From Anoplopoma fimbria (lineage: Eukaryota; Chordata; Actinopteri; Perciformes; Anoplopomatidae): 64,000 nt of DNA. The position numbers and the translations under genes are program-made. A model generated the notes under the pieces. The model had not been told where the DNA came from. It made no database searches and saw only the letters and a program-made list of their open reading frames with translations. Of the stretch, positions 1-13,249 are shown one piece after another (position 1 is the stretch's first letter; the number at the start of each line of letters is the position of its first letter). Where the stretch lies: positions 21,064,680 to 21,128,679 of the forward strand of contig NC_072472.1 in NCBI RefSeq assembly GCF_027596085.1. The letters run 5' to 3'.

Positions 1-1177
1 TTCCGTAAAATGTGCATGTTGTCCGATGCATAGCATTTATTTCCATATGATCTGTCAGCATTAGTTACATCAACTGAATTTGTATAAATTACGTCTTCCT
101 CCTCCTCCTCCAAGCAGACTTCTGGCTGAGCGCTCGATGGACTGCTAGTGATAAATTAAGTGAATACCAGATTGACTATTAGGCGGCAATATATTATAAA
201 CAAATACCCACAATGGAGTGATTCAGACGAAATCTTGCTTTACAGTGCTGTACATGCCTCACAGACAGCTCAGTATAAAGGAGAGAGCATGGCAGGATCT
301 CAGCTGTAGGTCAGCTGAGATTTTTTCTTTAGGGAGCATTCTGGCTTATTGCCTGCACACAAACTCTTTTATACACGTTAGACTTCAGAACACTGTAGCC
401 GCTGCCATAGCCACTATATAGAAGGGAGGATGGAGCTGATGTTATTGTCTGTGTTTGTATAAATGTACTCAGGGGGATGTTGCTGTTGTCCTGCGTATGG
501 GGGGCTGTTTTCTCCTGCTGCAGTAAGTAAACTAAGTGCTTTGTTTACGGCTCCATCCTGCCTCAGCAGCTCTCAACAATGAGAGCTTTAATTGTAGTGC
601 CTGTGCAAATGGAATACAATTAATTACACCAGCAGTCAGCAAATTCATACTTGTGTTTTTTATTGTTTTTTTCAATGCGGACTGCTGTGAGGAAGTGAGG
701 ACCACTTTTTATTGGGAAAGAGAGCTATGTTTAGGGTCAGCGCCATGTCCTCAAACCACCATGTTCCCTCAGAATAATCTTTGGTCCATGTTGAAATGAG
801 TGTATAGCTTTTTGAGATATAATGCTAACAACACCCGATGACAGACAGACGGTAAGGCTAGTACTCATTGCTTTTCATTTGCAATTGCATCAGAGGCAGA
901 GTCGGGTGGGTCATGCATTTGCCACAGTAAGTAATAAAATATCTTCACCTGGAAGGTCCTACGACTTCAGTCTACATAAAAGTTAAGTATTATTTGCTTC
1001 TGTCAGTTGAGTCTTTAGAGCAATCGGCCTTCAGAACAATGGCCGTTTGTTGTTAGAAGATCACAGAATGTCGGATAAATGGGCATTTGGTCCAATTGGA
1101 TATTTTTCGGACTATTGGGGTTTCAGACTTAGACTATCTGAACAATGGCATTGCACTAGGTCGGATACTGATCTGAT
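1..1177. other. Non-coding DNA, no gene seen
   Basis: Short chance open frames only (67 and 87 codons at 218-421 and 536-799) with no recognisable protein similarity. A short CTC-rich tract lies near 108. I see no repeat with definable ends. Confidence 0.5.
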
Positions 1178-1712
1178 GGAACATAGGAGTGAGGGAACAT
1201 AGGAGTGAGGGAACATAGAACTGAGCATACATAGGGCTGAGGGAACATAGTTCTAAGGGAACATAAGACTAAGGGAACATAAGACTAAGGGAACATAGGA
1301 CTGAGGGAACATGACTGAGGGAACACAGGGCTGAGAGAAGATATGACTATGGGAACATAAGACTGAAGAAAGATAGGACTCAGGGAACATAGGACTAAGG
1401 GAACATAGGACTGAGGGAACACAGGGCTGAGAGAAGATATGACTATGGGAACATGCGACTGAAGAAAGATAGGACTCAGGGAACATAGGACTAAGGGAAC
1501 ATAGGACTGAGGGAACACAGGGCTGAGAGAAAATATGACTATAGGAACATGCGACTGAAGAAAGATAGGACTCAGGGAACATAGGACTAAGGGAACATAG
1601 GACTGAGGGAACACAGGGCTGAGAGAAAATATGACTATAGGAACATGCGACTGAAGAAAGATAGGACTCAGGGAACATAGGACTGAGGAAACATAGGGCT
1701 TAAGGAACACAG
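1178..1712. repeat. Minisatellite: 16-bp unit in 96-bp higher-order repeat
   Basis: The basic unit is about 16 bp, consensus GGGAACATAGGACTGA. In the right part six variant units make a higher-order unit: the variant GAACACAGGG recurs at 1321, 1417, 1513 and 1609, exactly 96 bp apart each time. The left edge (1178-1320) is more irregular. Because 96 is divisible by three, stop-free frames with a 32-residue period run through the array on the minus strand in two overlapping frames (within 1253-1857). I read these as by-products of the repeat and not as genes. Confidence 0.93.
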
Positions 1713-4548
1713 ACAAACTCCCCTCTTTCAAAGTCAGAGGTTGCTGTTTGTCCGGGCAGTCAGCATGCCTCTGAAATGTCAGGCTGAGCAAAGCAAAGAT
1801 GACAGTCGGGAAGCTAATCCTCTGAAATAATTTGGTCGGCAGTCTCTGAACTGCCACATTATCTTCCTCTGCATATGGCTGTTGATTTAAACGCCTTAGC
1901 CCACTTTTGACAGGTGAATATAGCCTGAACTCTGCTTTTCTAATAGGAACACATTATGGACTGGCTCCATGTTTTGGCCTCCAGTTTGAATTTCTTGTAC
2001 ACAGAGGGTAAGTGGGACCTTTATTTTGAGATAAGGGGGCTGACAGACCAAGCAGCCACAGAGCTGAAATATGCTTACACCCTGGTTTAGGGCAGTGAGA
2101 GATGTTGGATGGCATTATTTGCTGGTTCCTTCTTGTTACACAATGATACACAGACCACAACAGATATCTTCATTTAATATGTTCCCCCCAGTATTATGTC
2201 ATCACACCTGGCACCAGAGAGGAATTGTTTATCTTGTCAAACAAATAAATAAACATGTCTCAAAAGCAAACAAGTGAGAATTAATTCCCAAAAGTAATAA
2301 CACTGCAGTCTAAATATAAAGATATTTCTTGAAGTGCTGGTAAAGGTTCCTTGAACTCAATGATGGTAGAAACTCTTGGATGAAAAGAAAAGGTTTGTGG
2401 AAGATCCTCCACAGAGTAACAATGTTTTTTGTTTTTTCATTATTTAAATCTGTCAAAAATTGAATACGATTTAAAGCTAGTCAATATAGCTGTTTTATTT
2501 TCTTCATTAATGTCTTACAACTTTAATTCTTTCACAGTGTGTTTTCGCTTCATGACAGTTAATACAAAAATGTATTATTCAGCGTTTCGTTGTGCTTAGC
2601 TCCCCCCTCTAGTGTCACATTTGATTGCAAAATAACAAGATTACAATGGACAAGGTAACTACCTCCACTTCCCATATTCAGTTTGTTGTTTGTGACGGGT
2701 AGGTAGCCACCTGTAGAGGTGGATTATGATTCTCTGTGGGTTCATATACAAGCAAAACCTTTCACACATCAATAGATTGGGATCAATAATATCGAACATA
2801 TTGAATATAGCCACTTTAAAGATGCCAGCAGCAGCATATGTTAGTTAATCCATTCTCACTCTGCCCTCACTGATATCCTGCTTGCCTTTGCCTGTGTGTA
2901 ATTACCTAAACACTCAATGTAAATAGCTGTGTTTACGGGTGCCCGCTCAATGCATTAATTGTAAAATGGAATATAATATTTTCTGGCATCAGGCTTCAAG
3001 CCTCCAGTTGAGTTCCTTTGCCCACTTCATACTGTACATCTGCCACATTCTAGATAGGCAGGCCTCTGACTGGGATGGGTGCCAGATAACATCATCTTTG
3101 GTACACTCTATATTCCCCAAGCCGTTGGGGATGCAAGCTTCAAATGGCACACCTCCCTTCTTATTATCACAGATGTGGTAGTGGCAGGATGAAGAATTCA
3201 GATCGAAAAAATCTATTCCTCAGAAACTGTCTCCTCCTAGCCAGGCTTTTTGTACATGTAAGCCAGCGATACAGAGGAAAATGCCATTTTTTGGTGTCTA
3301 TTAGATTTAAATAAGTTGGTGGAGTGCAGGTATTCCCGACAAACTGTCTGCAAAGAACATTGTTTGACTCCTGGATATGTTGGTACGTTGCCATGTGTCA
3401 TTACAGCAGACACAAGCACACACATCAAGGCTGAAAGATTGCAGACCTTTAAAAGCCCCCAAACATCATGGGCTTTGTGTATCAAGCAAAGATGCTGTTG
3501 CCTGAATCAGACACCACCTCATGCCGTCTGCTTGGCAGCTGATGTGCTTTTCTTCGCCTCCTCCTCCTCCCTTCACCCGGACTTGAAGCAAAGTAGGCCG
3601 AGGCCTTGGGAAGTCCCTCAAGTTACTTATCTCAGCAGTATGGATAGACACAACCTCCCACTTTTACCCAAATGACTCCAGCTTTATAGCGTTTGGTTCT
3701 CTGTAACGTGCTGTGAGTGTGAAAAGTTAAACAGGTTTGGTTTTTTTTGGCAGAGGCACTACCTACCACTGAGCTGAATTATGAATCGCTTGCTGATGTT
3801 TGGAAATGTATTATTAAAAAGGCTCAACACCTCCACAGTACTTTTTGGAATGTGTGTGTGATGTTCAAATTGCTGGCATACTCATTTGGAAATTATCTTT
3901 GTTTACACTGTTGGTGTTTGTATTAACATTCAATTTTGCATTTAATGAATATGAATGTGGTCGTCCAAGTGTTGCTTAACTTGCACAGTCTTTTCATTAG
4001 CGGTCGTGCTGTCACAGAGCAACGAGAAAAGCCTGCTCTCGGCTAAAATCTGCACGCTGGAAATGGAGCTTTTAATCTAGATTGCACACTTCATCAACTA
4101 CTTTTATTCACTTTCTATTTTAATGTACAATATTGTACTGGACAAAATCAGAACACGTATAAAAAGTGTACGACAAAATTGAATCAGGAAATTAAAAGAA
4201 AAAAATAACGTATCCAATGTGTGATATCAGTTCTTTTAGATATGGGCCAATAACTTTTTTAGCTAAGAGGCTCTATTATCAATCCATATATGCAACTATC
4301 CTGACTGCAAATACAGATAATAGTGGGAATATTTTCATATGACTATGATCTTTATTTGACTGAACTCTATTTTTGAGTTTCAAATATTAGGACTGTTGTC
4401 TACTCTGTTTGAGTTAGCTATTTAAAATTGTACTCTGTTTTTGAGTTAAAAATATTGGGCTGGTATTTCCTCTGTGTTCCAGGTTTTTTATTCTTTTTTA
4501 AAATCCTGGGATTGTGTAAATTTCTGCTCCTAATCACAACTAACTTTT
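1713..4548. other. Non-coding DNA, no gene seen
   Basis: Several 60-120 codon openings occur (for example 3316-3675 plus), none with a recognisable domain, signal or splice context. No RNA gene or repeat with definable ends was found. Confidence 0.45.
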
Positions 4549-4806
4549 AAGGGGTCGCTGGGGGCTGGAGCCGATCCCAGTTGACATTGGGTGAATGGGT
4601 ACACCATGGACAGGTTGCCAGACTATCACAGGGCTGACACATAGAGACAGACAACCATTCACACTCTATATGTCCATGAACTCGAAGACAACCCACGCTA
4701 ACATGTGAGAACTTGCAAACTCAACACAGGCCGTCCAGCCTGGGCTGGAACCCGGGCCCCTCTTGCTGCGAGGCGACAGTACTAGCCACCAAGACACCAT
4801 GCAGCC
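4549..4806 (+). repeat. Dispersed teleost repeat, copy 1
   Basis: This copy contains GGGGCTGGAGCCGATCCCAG, a CTATCACAGGGCTGACACAT segment, and an end in ACCATGCAGCC. The same order of segments is found in the interrupted copy at 25874-25982 plus 28308-28556, which shows it is a repeat. I recognise it as a very common fish-genome repeat but cannot assign its class. It is useful here because it gives the uninterrupted sequence (GGACAGGTTGCCAGACTATC) across the site where the other copy carries an insertion. Confidence 0.8.
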
Positions 4807-6166
4807 AATTTTGTACTACTGGGGAGTCATTTCACATCTTTTAATGCTCTTAAACAAAGGCTTCAACACCCAATAAAACGGAAGTCAGAGCGTCTTTGTC
4901 TTATGAACTGCAACATAATTCAAAGTAATATTGAATAATTGCAAGGCCATTTAAATCCAATGTGAAGAATCTGGACAGCTCAAAAGTGGGCATAGCGTTT
5001 AGCGCAATACAGAACTGAAAATACAAAGAGCCGGTTGGAAATGAGCAAAGTTTCTCTTGATAAATTAGACTTCACAACATTTGAAGACAGGTATCTGATG
5101 TAAAGATAATATGATACAGATTGTTCTACACATATTATGTATATAACAAGAGATACATCACCAATTAACACAGGGACAGGATTTAGAACTGGGAAAAGCA
5201 CATTTGCAGAGAAAAACTGTCAATCGTGATACCGATGCACAGTAAGCTCAAGAGACAGCTCCAGAGAAAACATAATCTTTAGCCAGCAAAGACGCTGAAT
5301 ACTCCAGTGTCTAAGAGACGCTGTAGATGAAAAACAGAATTAATGATGTTATGTATGCATGTTGTTTTTTGTTTGTTTTATTCTGTATTTTTGTCCTTTC
5401 AGACACATTTTACTTGAAAACATAATAATAGAAATGCATGTACCCAATGAGCATACTTAATGTTTATGTAATGCCTGGTCAACTCTGCACAGCAACACAA
5501 CCTTAAACAGCTGACATATTTAGATTTTTGGCGGGGGATTGAGAGTATGATATAATTTATACAAATTTAAATGTGTTTGGGAGTCACTGCCTCAGCAACA
5601 ATAACCAGCTGGTGTTCCTTTCAGACACACTCGCCTAATATTCTGACAGGTCTGTCAGACATGTACAAACACAGCCAGTGAAAACAGTGTGACAAGAATA
5701 AATACTTGGATTTAAAAGAAACATATATTTTCTATATTTCTATATTTTACATTTCTGACAGAATTTGTACCCGTGAATTAATAATGTGTCCATTAGATGA
5801 TATCATTATTATTTATTGTTTTATTTCCAATCCTAATATGGGATCATTACTTAAGAGTAAGTTTACGTAATCAGAGTCACTCATCAGCTTAGTGTACAAA
5901 GTGGAACATCCTACCTGAGGATGTTAGGCTACAAAGACAGTGGCATATTTCTCAGCACAAACTTCTTGATAGCTCTTTGCACACAATATAATACATACGG
6001 TATAGTATACAAATAAAATGCATTCTTCTATTGTTTTCTTTTGTGCGGCTTTGTGCCTTTATTGTCCTGAAAATATTTTTTCATACATATTTCTAGTCAG
6101 ATTCGTATGCTTTTCCAATGCTGCCTCTCAATACCGACAAAAGACGCTGCATCCTTGAGTGTTTCG
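4807..6166. other. AT-rich non-coding DNA, no gene seen
   Basis: No open frame with recognisable content and no repeat with definable ends. Confidence 0.45.
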
Positions 6167-6200
6167 AAAACGGTGATAAGCAGAAAACGGTGATAAGCAG
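6167..6200. repeat. 17-bp perfect tandem duplication
   Basis: AAAACGGTGATAAGCAG occurs twice back to back (6167-6183 and 6184-6200) without a mismatch. It looks like a simple local duplication. Confidence 0.85.
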
Positions 6201-8819
6201 AACTGTTCCAGAAACAGGACGGGCTGGGAGCACTAACACTATGTGTGTACTCTGACTACTTGCATCTATTGCAGGTAATAGAAAAAGGATTCACAAAATT
6301 GTGAATGTTTTGCGCCGGTTCAAATTGAGGAGAAAAGACTTGTGTGTTTTGTATCTGTGAATAAAAGAAAAGGTAATTTCCATTTTACCCCACAGAGCTG
6401 CACTTGTACAAACTAATACGTTTTTTTTTTGTTTGCTTCATGTTTTTCACTGTGATTTCCCCCTTATTTCAGCACTGGAACCTATTTGAATTAGCCTCCC
6501 TGGGGTGCCGGGGCTTCATCAGCACTTCTCCCGAGGACACCATGCAGTTTTTGGGCGTACAGTAAATCGACAGCAGACTGGGAGGAGAAGCTCTGCCATC
6601 CCCCCGGATGCTAACATCCAGACAAGAACAACTGCATTCCCCCCCCAAAAACCAAAGAACGCTTTTCCCCTAGAACACAACTATTTTTAGCCGTTCTCCC
6701 CCACAGTGGGAGCGAAATGTTAATCTTCAGCCAGCATCTCTTTGAAGTATAAGAGGATACTTGAGGTGGATTATTTATGACCACATAGCTGTACTCTTAA
6801 ATCCTGTTAAGAAGCCCTGACTGTAAATGTTGGAGGGCTGCTAAATAAATAAGAGTGTGATGCAGTGTTGTGTCACCCTGGTGAACATATGACAGTCTAC
6901 TGAGGATGATAATCATGATCGTATTGCCTCTCACCACCTCTCCCTTCTCTCTCTGCCTCTCTGTGTCTCTGCTAATGACAAGAGAGGCAAATAAATGAGG
7001 TGTCGCTACTTGATGTCCACCACTTGTTAATGATATGCCTGGCCTTTGCCGCAGTGACACAGCATTCAGTGCCTATTGCTATGCTAATGCTCATATGTTA
7101 ATGCTCACATACATATTTTCGTTTCAAATGGGGGGAAACAACAAATGCACGAGAGAGCACAATATTTTTGAAAAATAGGTCACTGCTACTACCGTGTTGA
7201 TAGTGCTACTTTGCCCCCCAGTGGCACACAGACTCAGTGCAGATGAGGAGCATGTCATTAGCATAACCTTCAGGCTGTTCAGGCTCTCTTCCACAGAGTA
7301 GCAGGGATATGGATGGGCTGCATGTATGCTCTCTTAAAATATTGGGTTTCTTTGCTAAAAAAATAAGTAAGCCCTGCATCTGCATTTGACTACAGTCTTA
7401 TGGTTGTAATTGGAGGCTGATAAAGAAGAATCTCGGATGTTTCTGCTACAGTGACTCATTTCCAAACTGCTGTGATGGATGACTCATATGTAAAATTATG
7501 TTGGCGTCACACTCTCAGAAGCTGCAGCAAAACCAACATTATTTATATAGTGCATAGAAATAAAAATATATAGATTTGATATCAAATCCTCATAGGTAAC
7601 CAAGCTTTGTTTAAAGCCAAACCAAACAGATTTGTCTCATATGGTGATATGATCAATTATTTACCTCACAGTTTTAACCCTCCTGATGTGTTTCTTTCAT
7701 GTCAATTAATTAGAGCGGATTATAAATCCATAACAATTCACATATTATCACCTGATGTTGTGTTAAATCTTTTTTATCAACTTATGTTCCTGTGAACGTT
7801 ACGCGCTTTTTACTTCCACTTGCTATTTATGGCCTGTTGGCCTCAATGACCTGAGCTCATGAAACTCGTTAGCATAATATATGGATTATTTTGACTAAAA
7901 CAAATAGTCAGATGAAACATATTGTGCTATTTATCACAGAATACCTTCTATCAAAGTTTAAAAACCATTTAGATTTTTTTTGAATAGCGACACAAAATAC
8001 CATCTGTTGTGTTAGCCCTCAAGCTGACCGTGATGATTTTATTGTTTTCATGTTCTGGATCATATTCCTGTTTTCTTCATAATGACCTCCTGCTCTCATC
8101 TTCACTGTCAGTTTCCTGGCCTCTCTCCTCCTCACCAGTGTCATGATCAAAGACATTATCAACAGCCTCACATACAGTGTATATATTTTGTGCTGCCACA
8201 GAATGAACTATGAGCAAGGCTTCAAAAAGGCTGTTGAAACAATGTTTGCAATTGTTTGTGAGAATGCCAACATGTTTGGTTCCCGTGGGAGTTGACATGG
8301 ATGCCAAGAAAGGAATTGAGGTGTGTATGTGTGTGTTTTGAAACATAAATGCATGTGGGGGGCTGGGAGAGGAAGTGTCCGTCTGATTAATGGAGCCTGA
8401 ACTCACCTTTATACACTGATTTAGTTTCACCCATTTAATTCTAATGGGTGGACCGATGTTTGTTGTGTGTTCAGACGCCCTGTGGACAAAGTCATGGAAC
8501 CTTATGGCAATCAGATGAAATTAACCACATTTTTTGAGAGAAACAAAAGTGTAAAGCGCACAAATTTGGAGTGTTCAAATCAGGCTGGGATGTGAATTGT
8601 AAGTGGGCTGTTCTTGTACAGCTCTTTTCTGGCCTTCAGACCACTCAGAGCGCTTTAACACTACATGTCACGACATATCAGGTGTTTGGAGCTATAATTC
8701 CAAAAACGTATGCTCATACAACGATTTGCGTATTATCTTACTGCTTTTTCCAAACGAAGTCTAGTAACACTGCTTTTCACTTGAAAACATTCTTCACAGG
8801 AATAAACTTTAGGAAATTT
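6201..8819. other. Non-coding DNA, no gene seen
   Basis: Only chance open frames. The stretch around 6940-7110 (octamer-like ATGCTAAT and TAATGATATGC words, few low-complexity runs) has the look of vertebrate conserved non-coding sequence. That is an impression and cannot be tested from one sequence. Confidence 0.4.
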
Positions 8820-9010
8820 AGGAAATACAACAGCTTAGTTAGGTTTAAGAAAAGACTGTTAAAATACCTAGTTTAGTTTAGTTTAGGAAAATGTCATAGT
8901 TTGAGTTAAAATAACTACAAAAGTGATGTTTACTTCGGTATGAAAGTTAAGTGACAAATGAATCAAGGTTGACCTCTTCTTTCACATGGGGCACAAACGA
9001 CAGGATGAAA
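8820..9010 (+). repeat. Old copy of the TTAGGTTTA dispersed family
   Basis: It contains TTAGTTAGGTTTAAGAAAAG, then AAAATAACTACAAAAGTGAT, then a 'tcaaggttgacctcttc' segment and GGGCACAAACGACAGGATG. The same order (TTAGGTTTAGGAA, AAAATAACTA, a 'caact/acct' segment, then a 'gaacaaac' segment) is seen near 31.65-31.80 and 33.4-33.6 kb. The ends cannot be placed. Confidence 0.5.
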
Positions 9011-9519
9011 GATCCATTTTGTGGGTTTTTTGCAGTCCTCATACTTCCTGGTTCATGGTTACCTGGATTATATATAAACTGATCTTGTGAGATATCAACA
9101 AATTACATGCATCCGTAGGTGTAGTTACTAACGCTGTATGAAAACAGCCCGATTCCCTTTGTTCTTTCACTGTCACCCTACACTATCATATTCCGGCCCC
9201 ACTCTCCACATATTATCTTCATTATGAGGCGCATGAAAAGAACTGACCTTGGAGATCTGCAGAGCCCTGTGTTCATGCGATGACTACATAAAAGCAGAAT
9301 CATTGGAGGGATCTTGCTGTGTTCAAACACGCAGCAATGTTTTATGGAAATCAGCAGCAGCGCTCCTTGATATATTGTGACAAGCAACTTTTGCCTCAGC
9401 GCTGGTGTGAAAGCTCAGCTGATTCCGCTGTATCTGGTCCCCTATTGTACTGACTGTCACGCTGATCCTCTTTGAGATCTACAAAGAGGATGAATAAGGA
9501 GGAAGGAGACAAGTCTTCT

Positions 9520-9542
9520 CACACACACACACACACACACAC
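9520..9542. repeat. (CA)n microsatellite
   Basis: Uninterrupted CA dinucleotides, about 11 units. Confidence 0.95.
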
Positions 9543-10239
9543 GCATGCAATCTGTCCATCTCATTACCTCCCCACACTGTGTTCTATCTGTCCACACATG
9601 CTCACAGAAGACGCAAACATGTCATAGCCACATGAGACTCGTGGGGGGACACACACAGCTTCGAGCTGCAGCACACAGCTTTACAGTGTTGCTGCAGTGA
9701 CATCTATGCTGTGTGTCGTGGCTATTCACACTATCTGGGCATTGGCATTGACTTCTTACTCACACTTAGGGCCTGTATGCACATGTGTATGTCAATAGTG
9801 TTCATAGACGAGATAGAAAGTACCTATATAGCTGCCTAGGGACTCTATCAATTGTCATTTATGAAATATCTGTTTTCTCGCACATTAATGCGCTGGTAAA
9901 TCTTAATCAACATCTTTCAACCAACATATACAGTCAGCACACAGTATGTAACTGTTCTAGTTAGCAATGCCTCCTTCAAGGTTTTTGGAGGCAACATTAT
10001 GGACAATAATTGGGCCCAGGTGCATTTTTTTTACTTATTGGGGAACAAATGTCAATACCAACGTATCTGCAATTAGCTAATGCCGGCTGATATATGTGCC
10101 TGAACGATTTATCGATCTATCTCGACTTAAAATGTTCTATGTGCTCCAATGTGATGTCATGGGAAGGCGTAGAAATGCACACCAATTTTAGTCACGTTTA
10201 ATGTTTCATGGATGTAGCGTTCTCATGACCCACGTTGTA
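9543..10239. other. Non-coding DNA, no gene seen
   Basis: No gene-like feature. Near 10080-10125 a GCCGGCTGATATATG word may be the eroded edge of the repeat that follows. Confidence 0.4.
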
Positions 10240-10470
10240 GTTTTAAACAGGTGGACAACATTGTGGATTCAAACTACTTGGTTAGGGCTTTGCTTGAGTC
10301 ATGTGATTTTGTTACATAAATGAGGTTACATACATAGAGCAAGTAGTAAATAACTTTTGAATCACAGGGGACAAGAACAGCAGTCTCCTGGGTGAAAGTC
10401 ATATGTTTGTTTGACCCATATCTCTACCCGCAACACTTTCTTGCTCTTTATACTACGTGAGCTTACTTCT
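10240..10470 (+). repeat. Copy of the TTAGGTTTA dispersed family
   Basis: It carries CTACTTGGTTAGGG, then the diagnostic core AACAGCAGTCTCCTGGGTGA and TGTTTGTTTGACCCA, then TTGCTCTTTATACTA. The core recurs near 33.55 and 57.99 kb, and inverted near 50.43 kb. Confidence 0.7.
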
Positions 10471-12710
10471 GAAGCACTTGCTCTGAGTGTCTAATATTGC
10501 CACAGCGTGTAATGACACGCGAAAAGACAAACAAATGCATAGCCATAAAATGCCAAATATCTCGTGATATTCATGTGCTAAGCGGTGATATCAGGCTCTC
10601 CTCACAGCAGCCTATGACTTCAGTTCCCATGGATAAAACAATTGCTACTAATACATGATCAATTATTAATATCAAGTAAATTTAAGGGAATAAATCCTGT
10701 AATCAAATTAACAACAGTTTTGCTATTAATACCTATATAGTGATAACGAACTTTACTACCGTTTATTTTGAAACGCAGTAACTTGCACAGGTTGATCAAA
10801 TTAAGAGAGTTGAAGCTTTCAATTTGTGTATTATTAATATTTAAATGAGAACACACTTTTTTCTGTCTAGAATAAATATAAATTACATTTATAATTATAT
10901 GAAAGGAAACATTATGGTCATTAAAGGCAAAGGAGAAAGAAGGGTTGGAAGTAGCAGCAGCAACAAGAGACACATCCCTTCACAAAAGTGGCGCCAACAC
11001 CCCGCTCATGCAGGCAGTGTGGCTGGTTAGAAGTATAATGATGAAGTCCAGAAAGCCTCAGCACATAGCCATAGTCTTTGTATAGGAAATCTGTCTACAG
11101 CCTTTGCTTCATGATATAAAGACTGGCTGTCGACCGTCTTCAGACCAGGATGCTACTTGCTTGCACATCATTTGCCAAAACCTTAAAAGGAGCAACATGG
11201 GACCAATAACAGCAGCTGGAAATGACACCTGAGATAGACTGTCCCTCCTTCAAACAGCCTTCCTAAACATTGACCGTCTGTCAGCTATCCATTCATTTTT
11301 GCACTCAATGCGCCAAGGCAAGGCAAGCTAGCTGGTAGCTGAGAGGATATTGAGTGGTTGGGCATGCTGGTAGTTCTCTCTTTCCAGCATGGAAAGTATT
11401 GCTTTATTTCCTGTAGTCAGTCCTGGGAGACTTGCACACGGCCCCCCCATGTGCAATTTTCACAGACCGTCATGCATATCAGGTGGAATGTATTTTCATT
11501 AAGTGAATTCCAATTGTGTCATTCTTAAATGGCTTTTGCTGAAGGCTTAGACTAACCTAATCCTGCATCTCAATGAGGATGGTTACACCTATCTTAAAAG
11601 AGTTCCATTCAAAAAAGGAATCACTCAAACACATTTGTTCAATCATTTAATTTGGCTTTTCACTATTCCACAAACTAAAATATGCTGTCAGCCCCGTATA
11701 TACTCGCCTGTTTTCATAAGGAAATTACAGTCTTCACAGGCAGACGAACATATACAAGAATGAATTATACAACAACATGACTGAGCACCTCATTAGAAGC
11801 AGGAGGAAGGAATCTGGGTCATCCTCATCATAATTTCTCACGGCTTGCAAGTCACAATCCCAAGTATCGACAGTCTGGGAGGGTTTCATATAGCCATTAC
11901 TATGCAATTACTAAGCTGTCTATTTGAATGGATAAAGGATTTATTTCAACAAACTAAATATTTTTTGGCACTTTAATCTGGGGGCCCAAATTGTGAACAA
12001 CGACTGGGATAATCTTTTTTTTACTGTATCTCTGCAGAACTGTAAACAATCAGGGGATTAGCAATCCCTGTTGGAGAGTTTTGTTTTTTTTCTACCCCTA
12101 GAGAAGACAGATAGTGGCTGGCACCTGGGGCGAGGGCTTGATTTCTGAACAGTAAACATTGATGTTTTCCTTGCTGGAAGAGCTGTAGTCTGTCTGGACA
12201 ATATTTCATATTGATAATAGCATTTCAGGGCGCTTGAGTAAATGGAGTTGGATACCGCAGGTGACAGCGTGAGGTGACCTTATCAAACTGTGATAAACTG
12301 GAAATGGGAAACTGAAATCAAAATACCATCACGGAGGGGAAGGCGAGATTCGTCTGCTGTTCTTTTTCGAGGGGAAAAGTTAGATGGGGGGGGGATTGCC
12401 TTGTTCGAAAGAAGATTATATGACATGGTCCTTGGCGACTTGACAGTGCAGGCTGAATGATTCAGTCTGCGGCTCGGGCTCGCTGAGCCTCATTCATCCT
12501 CCACACGAGATGGCCAAACATCTGAGATGATTCCAGCTGAAGTCGCTCTTCAGCTGCTAATCGAGCCGTGGTCACGCCTCCTGAGCAGCCGAGTTGTTTT
12601 AGAGGAGGGGGCTCATTATTATTCAGAGGAGTAGCAAACAGCAATTTGGACCTAATTACGTCTTAATGGCACATGATTTCCCACGTACACAAACATGCAA
12701 AAAGCACATA
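10471..12710. other. Non-coding DNA, no gene seen
   Basis: Only short chance frames (such as 104 codons at 10659-10973 minus, 61 codons at 10845-11030 plus). Segments around 11450-11600 and 12440-12660 are complex and free of simple repeats. They would be first choices in a search for conserved non-coding elements, but there is no direct evidence of function. Confidence 0.4.
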
Positions 12711-12738
12711 CACGCACACACAAACACACACACACACG
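12711..12738. repeat. Imperfect (CA)n microsatellite
   Basis: CA dinucleotides interrupted by CG and CAA. Confidence 0.85.
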
Positions 12739-13219
12739 GGCACAAAATGATACGTCTCTTTCTGAGAGCCAAAGCATGAATATAAACTCAGACTGTCCAA
12801 GTCTCTGGGCAACAACTGAGGTCAGGACAAATTGAGAGTCTTCGCAGGAGTGAGTGAATTGTAAATTAGCAAGATGAATATCAACAGAGACAGACTGACT
12901 CACAATAAGATGGAGGGAGCACACGCAACCCTTCCCCCCACACACACACGAGATATGGATTCTTTTACATGAACTGGCGCTTCTGAAATCTGAGATTTCA
13001 TAGTACATACCCTTTGATGATGAAGACACAGAAAAATTTCTTACCTAAAAAAAAAGAAAATGCAATTAGTCGGGAGGAATTGCAAACAAGGGTGCATGTT
13101 GTGCTTGTAAACAGACTGTGTGGCTATTTTTTTTTTTCCTTTAAGGATGTTGCAGTTACTTCAAGTGCAGTGATGTAAATCCCTGTCTAAGTCAGTACTA
13201 TGCTGATTGACGGGGCGTC

Positions 13220-13249
13220 AAGCCATGCTGAGTCACATCAGCATGGCTT
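13220..13249. repeat. 12-bp perfect inverted repeat, 6-nt loop
   Basis: AAGCCATGCTGA (13220-13231), loop GTCACA, then the exact complement TCAGCATGGCTT (13238-13249). No T-run or flanking element suggests a function. Confidence 0.7.

Noticed and set aside
1253..1857. Two overlapping minus-strand frames of 141 and 190 codons with 32-residue repeats
   Set aside because: They lie over the 96-bp minisatellite; a period divisible by three keeps frames open without selection.
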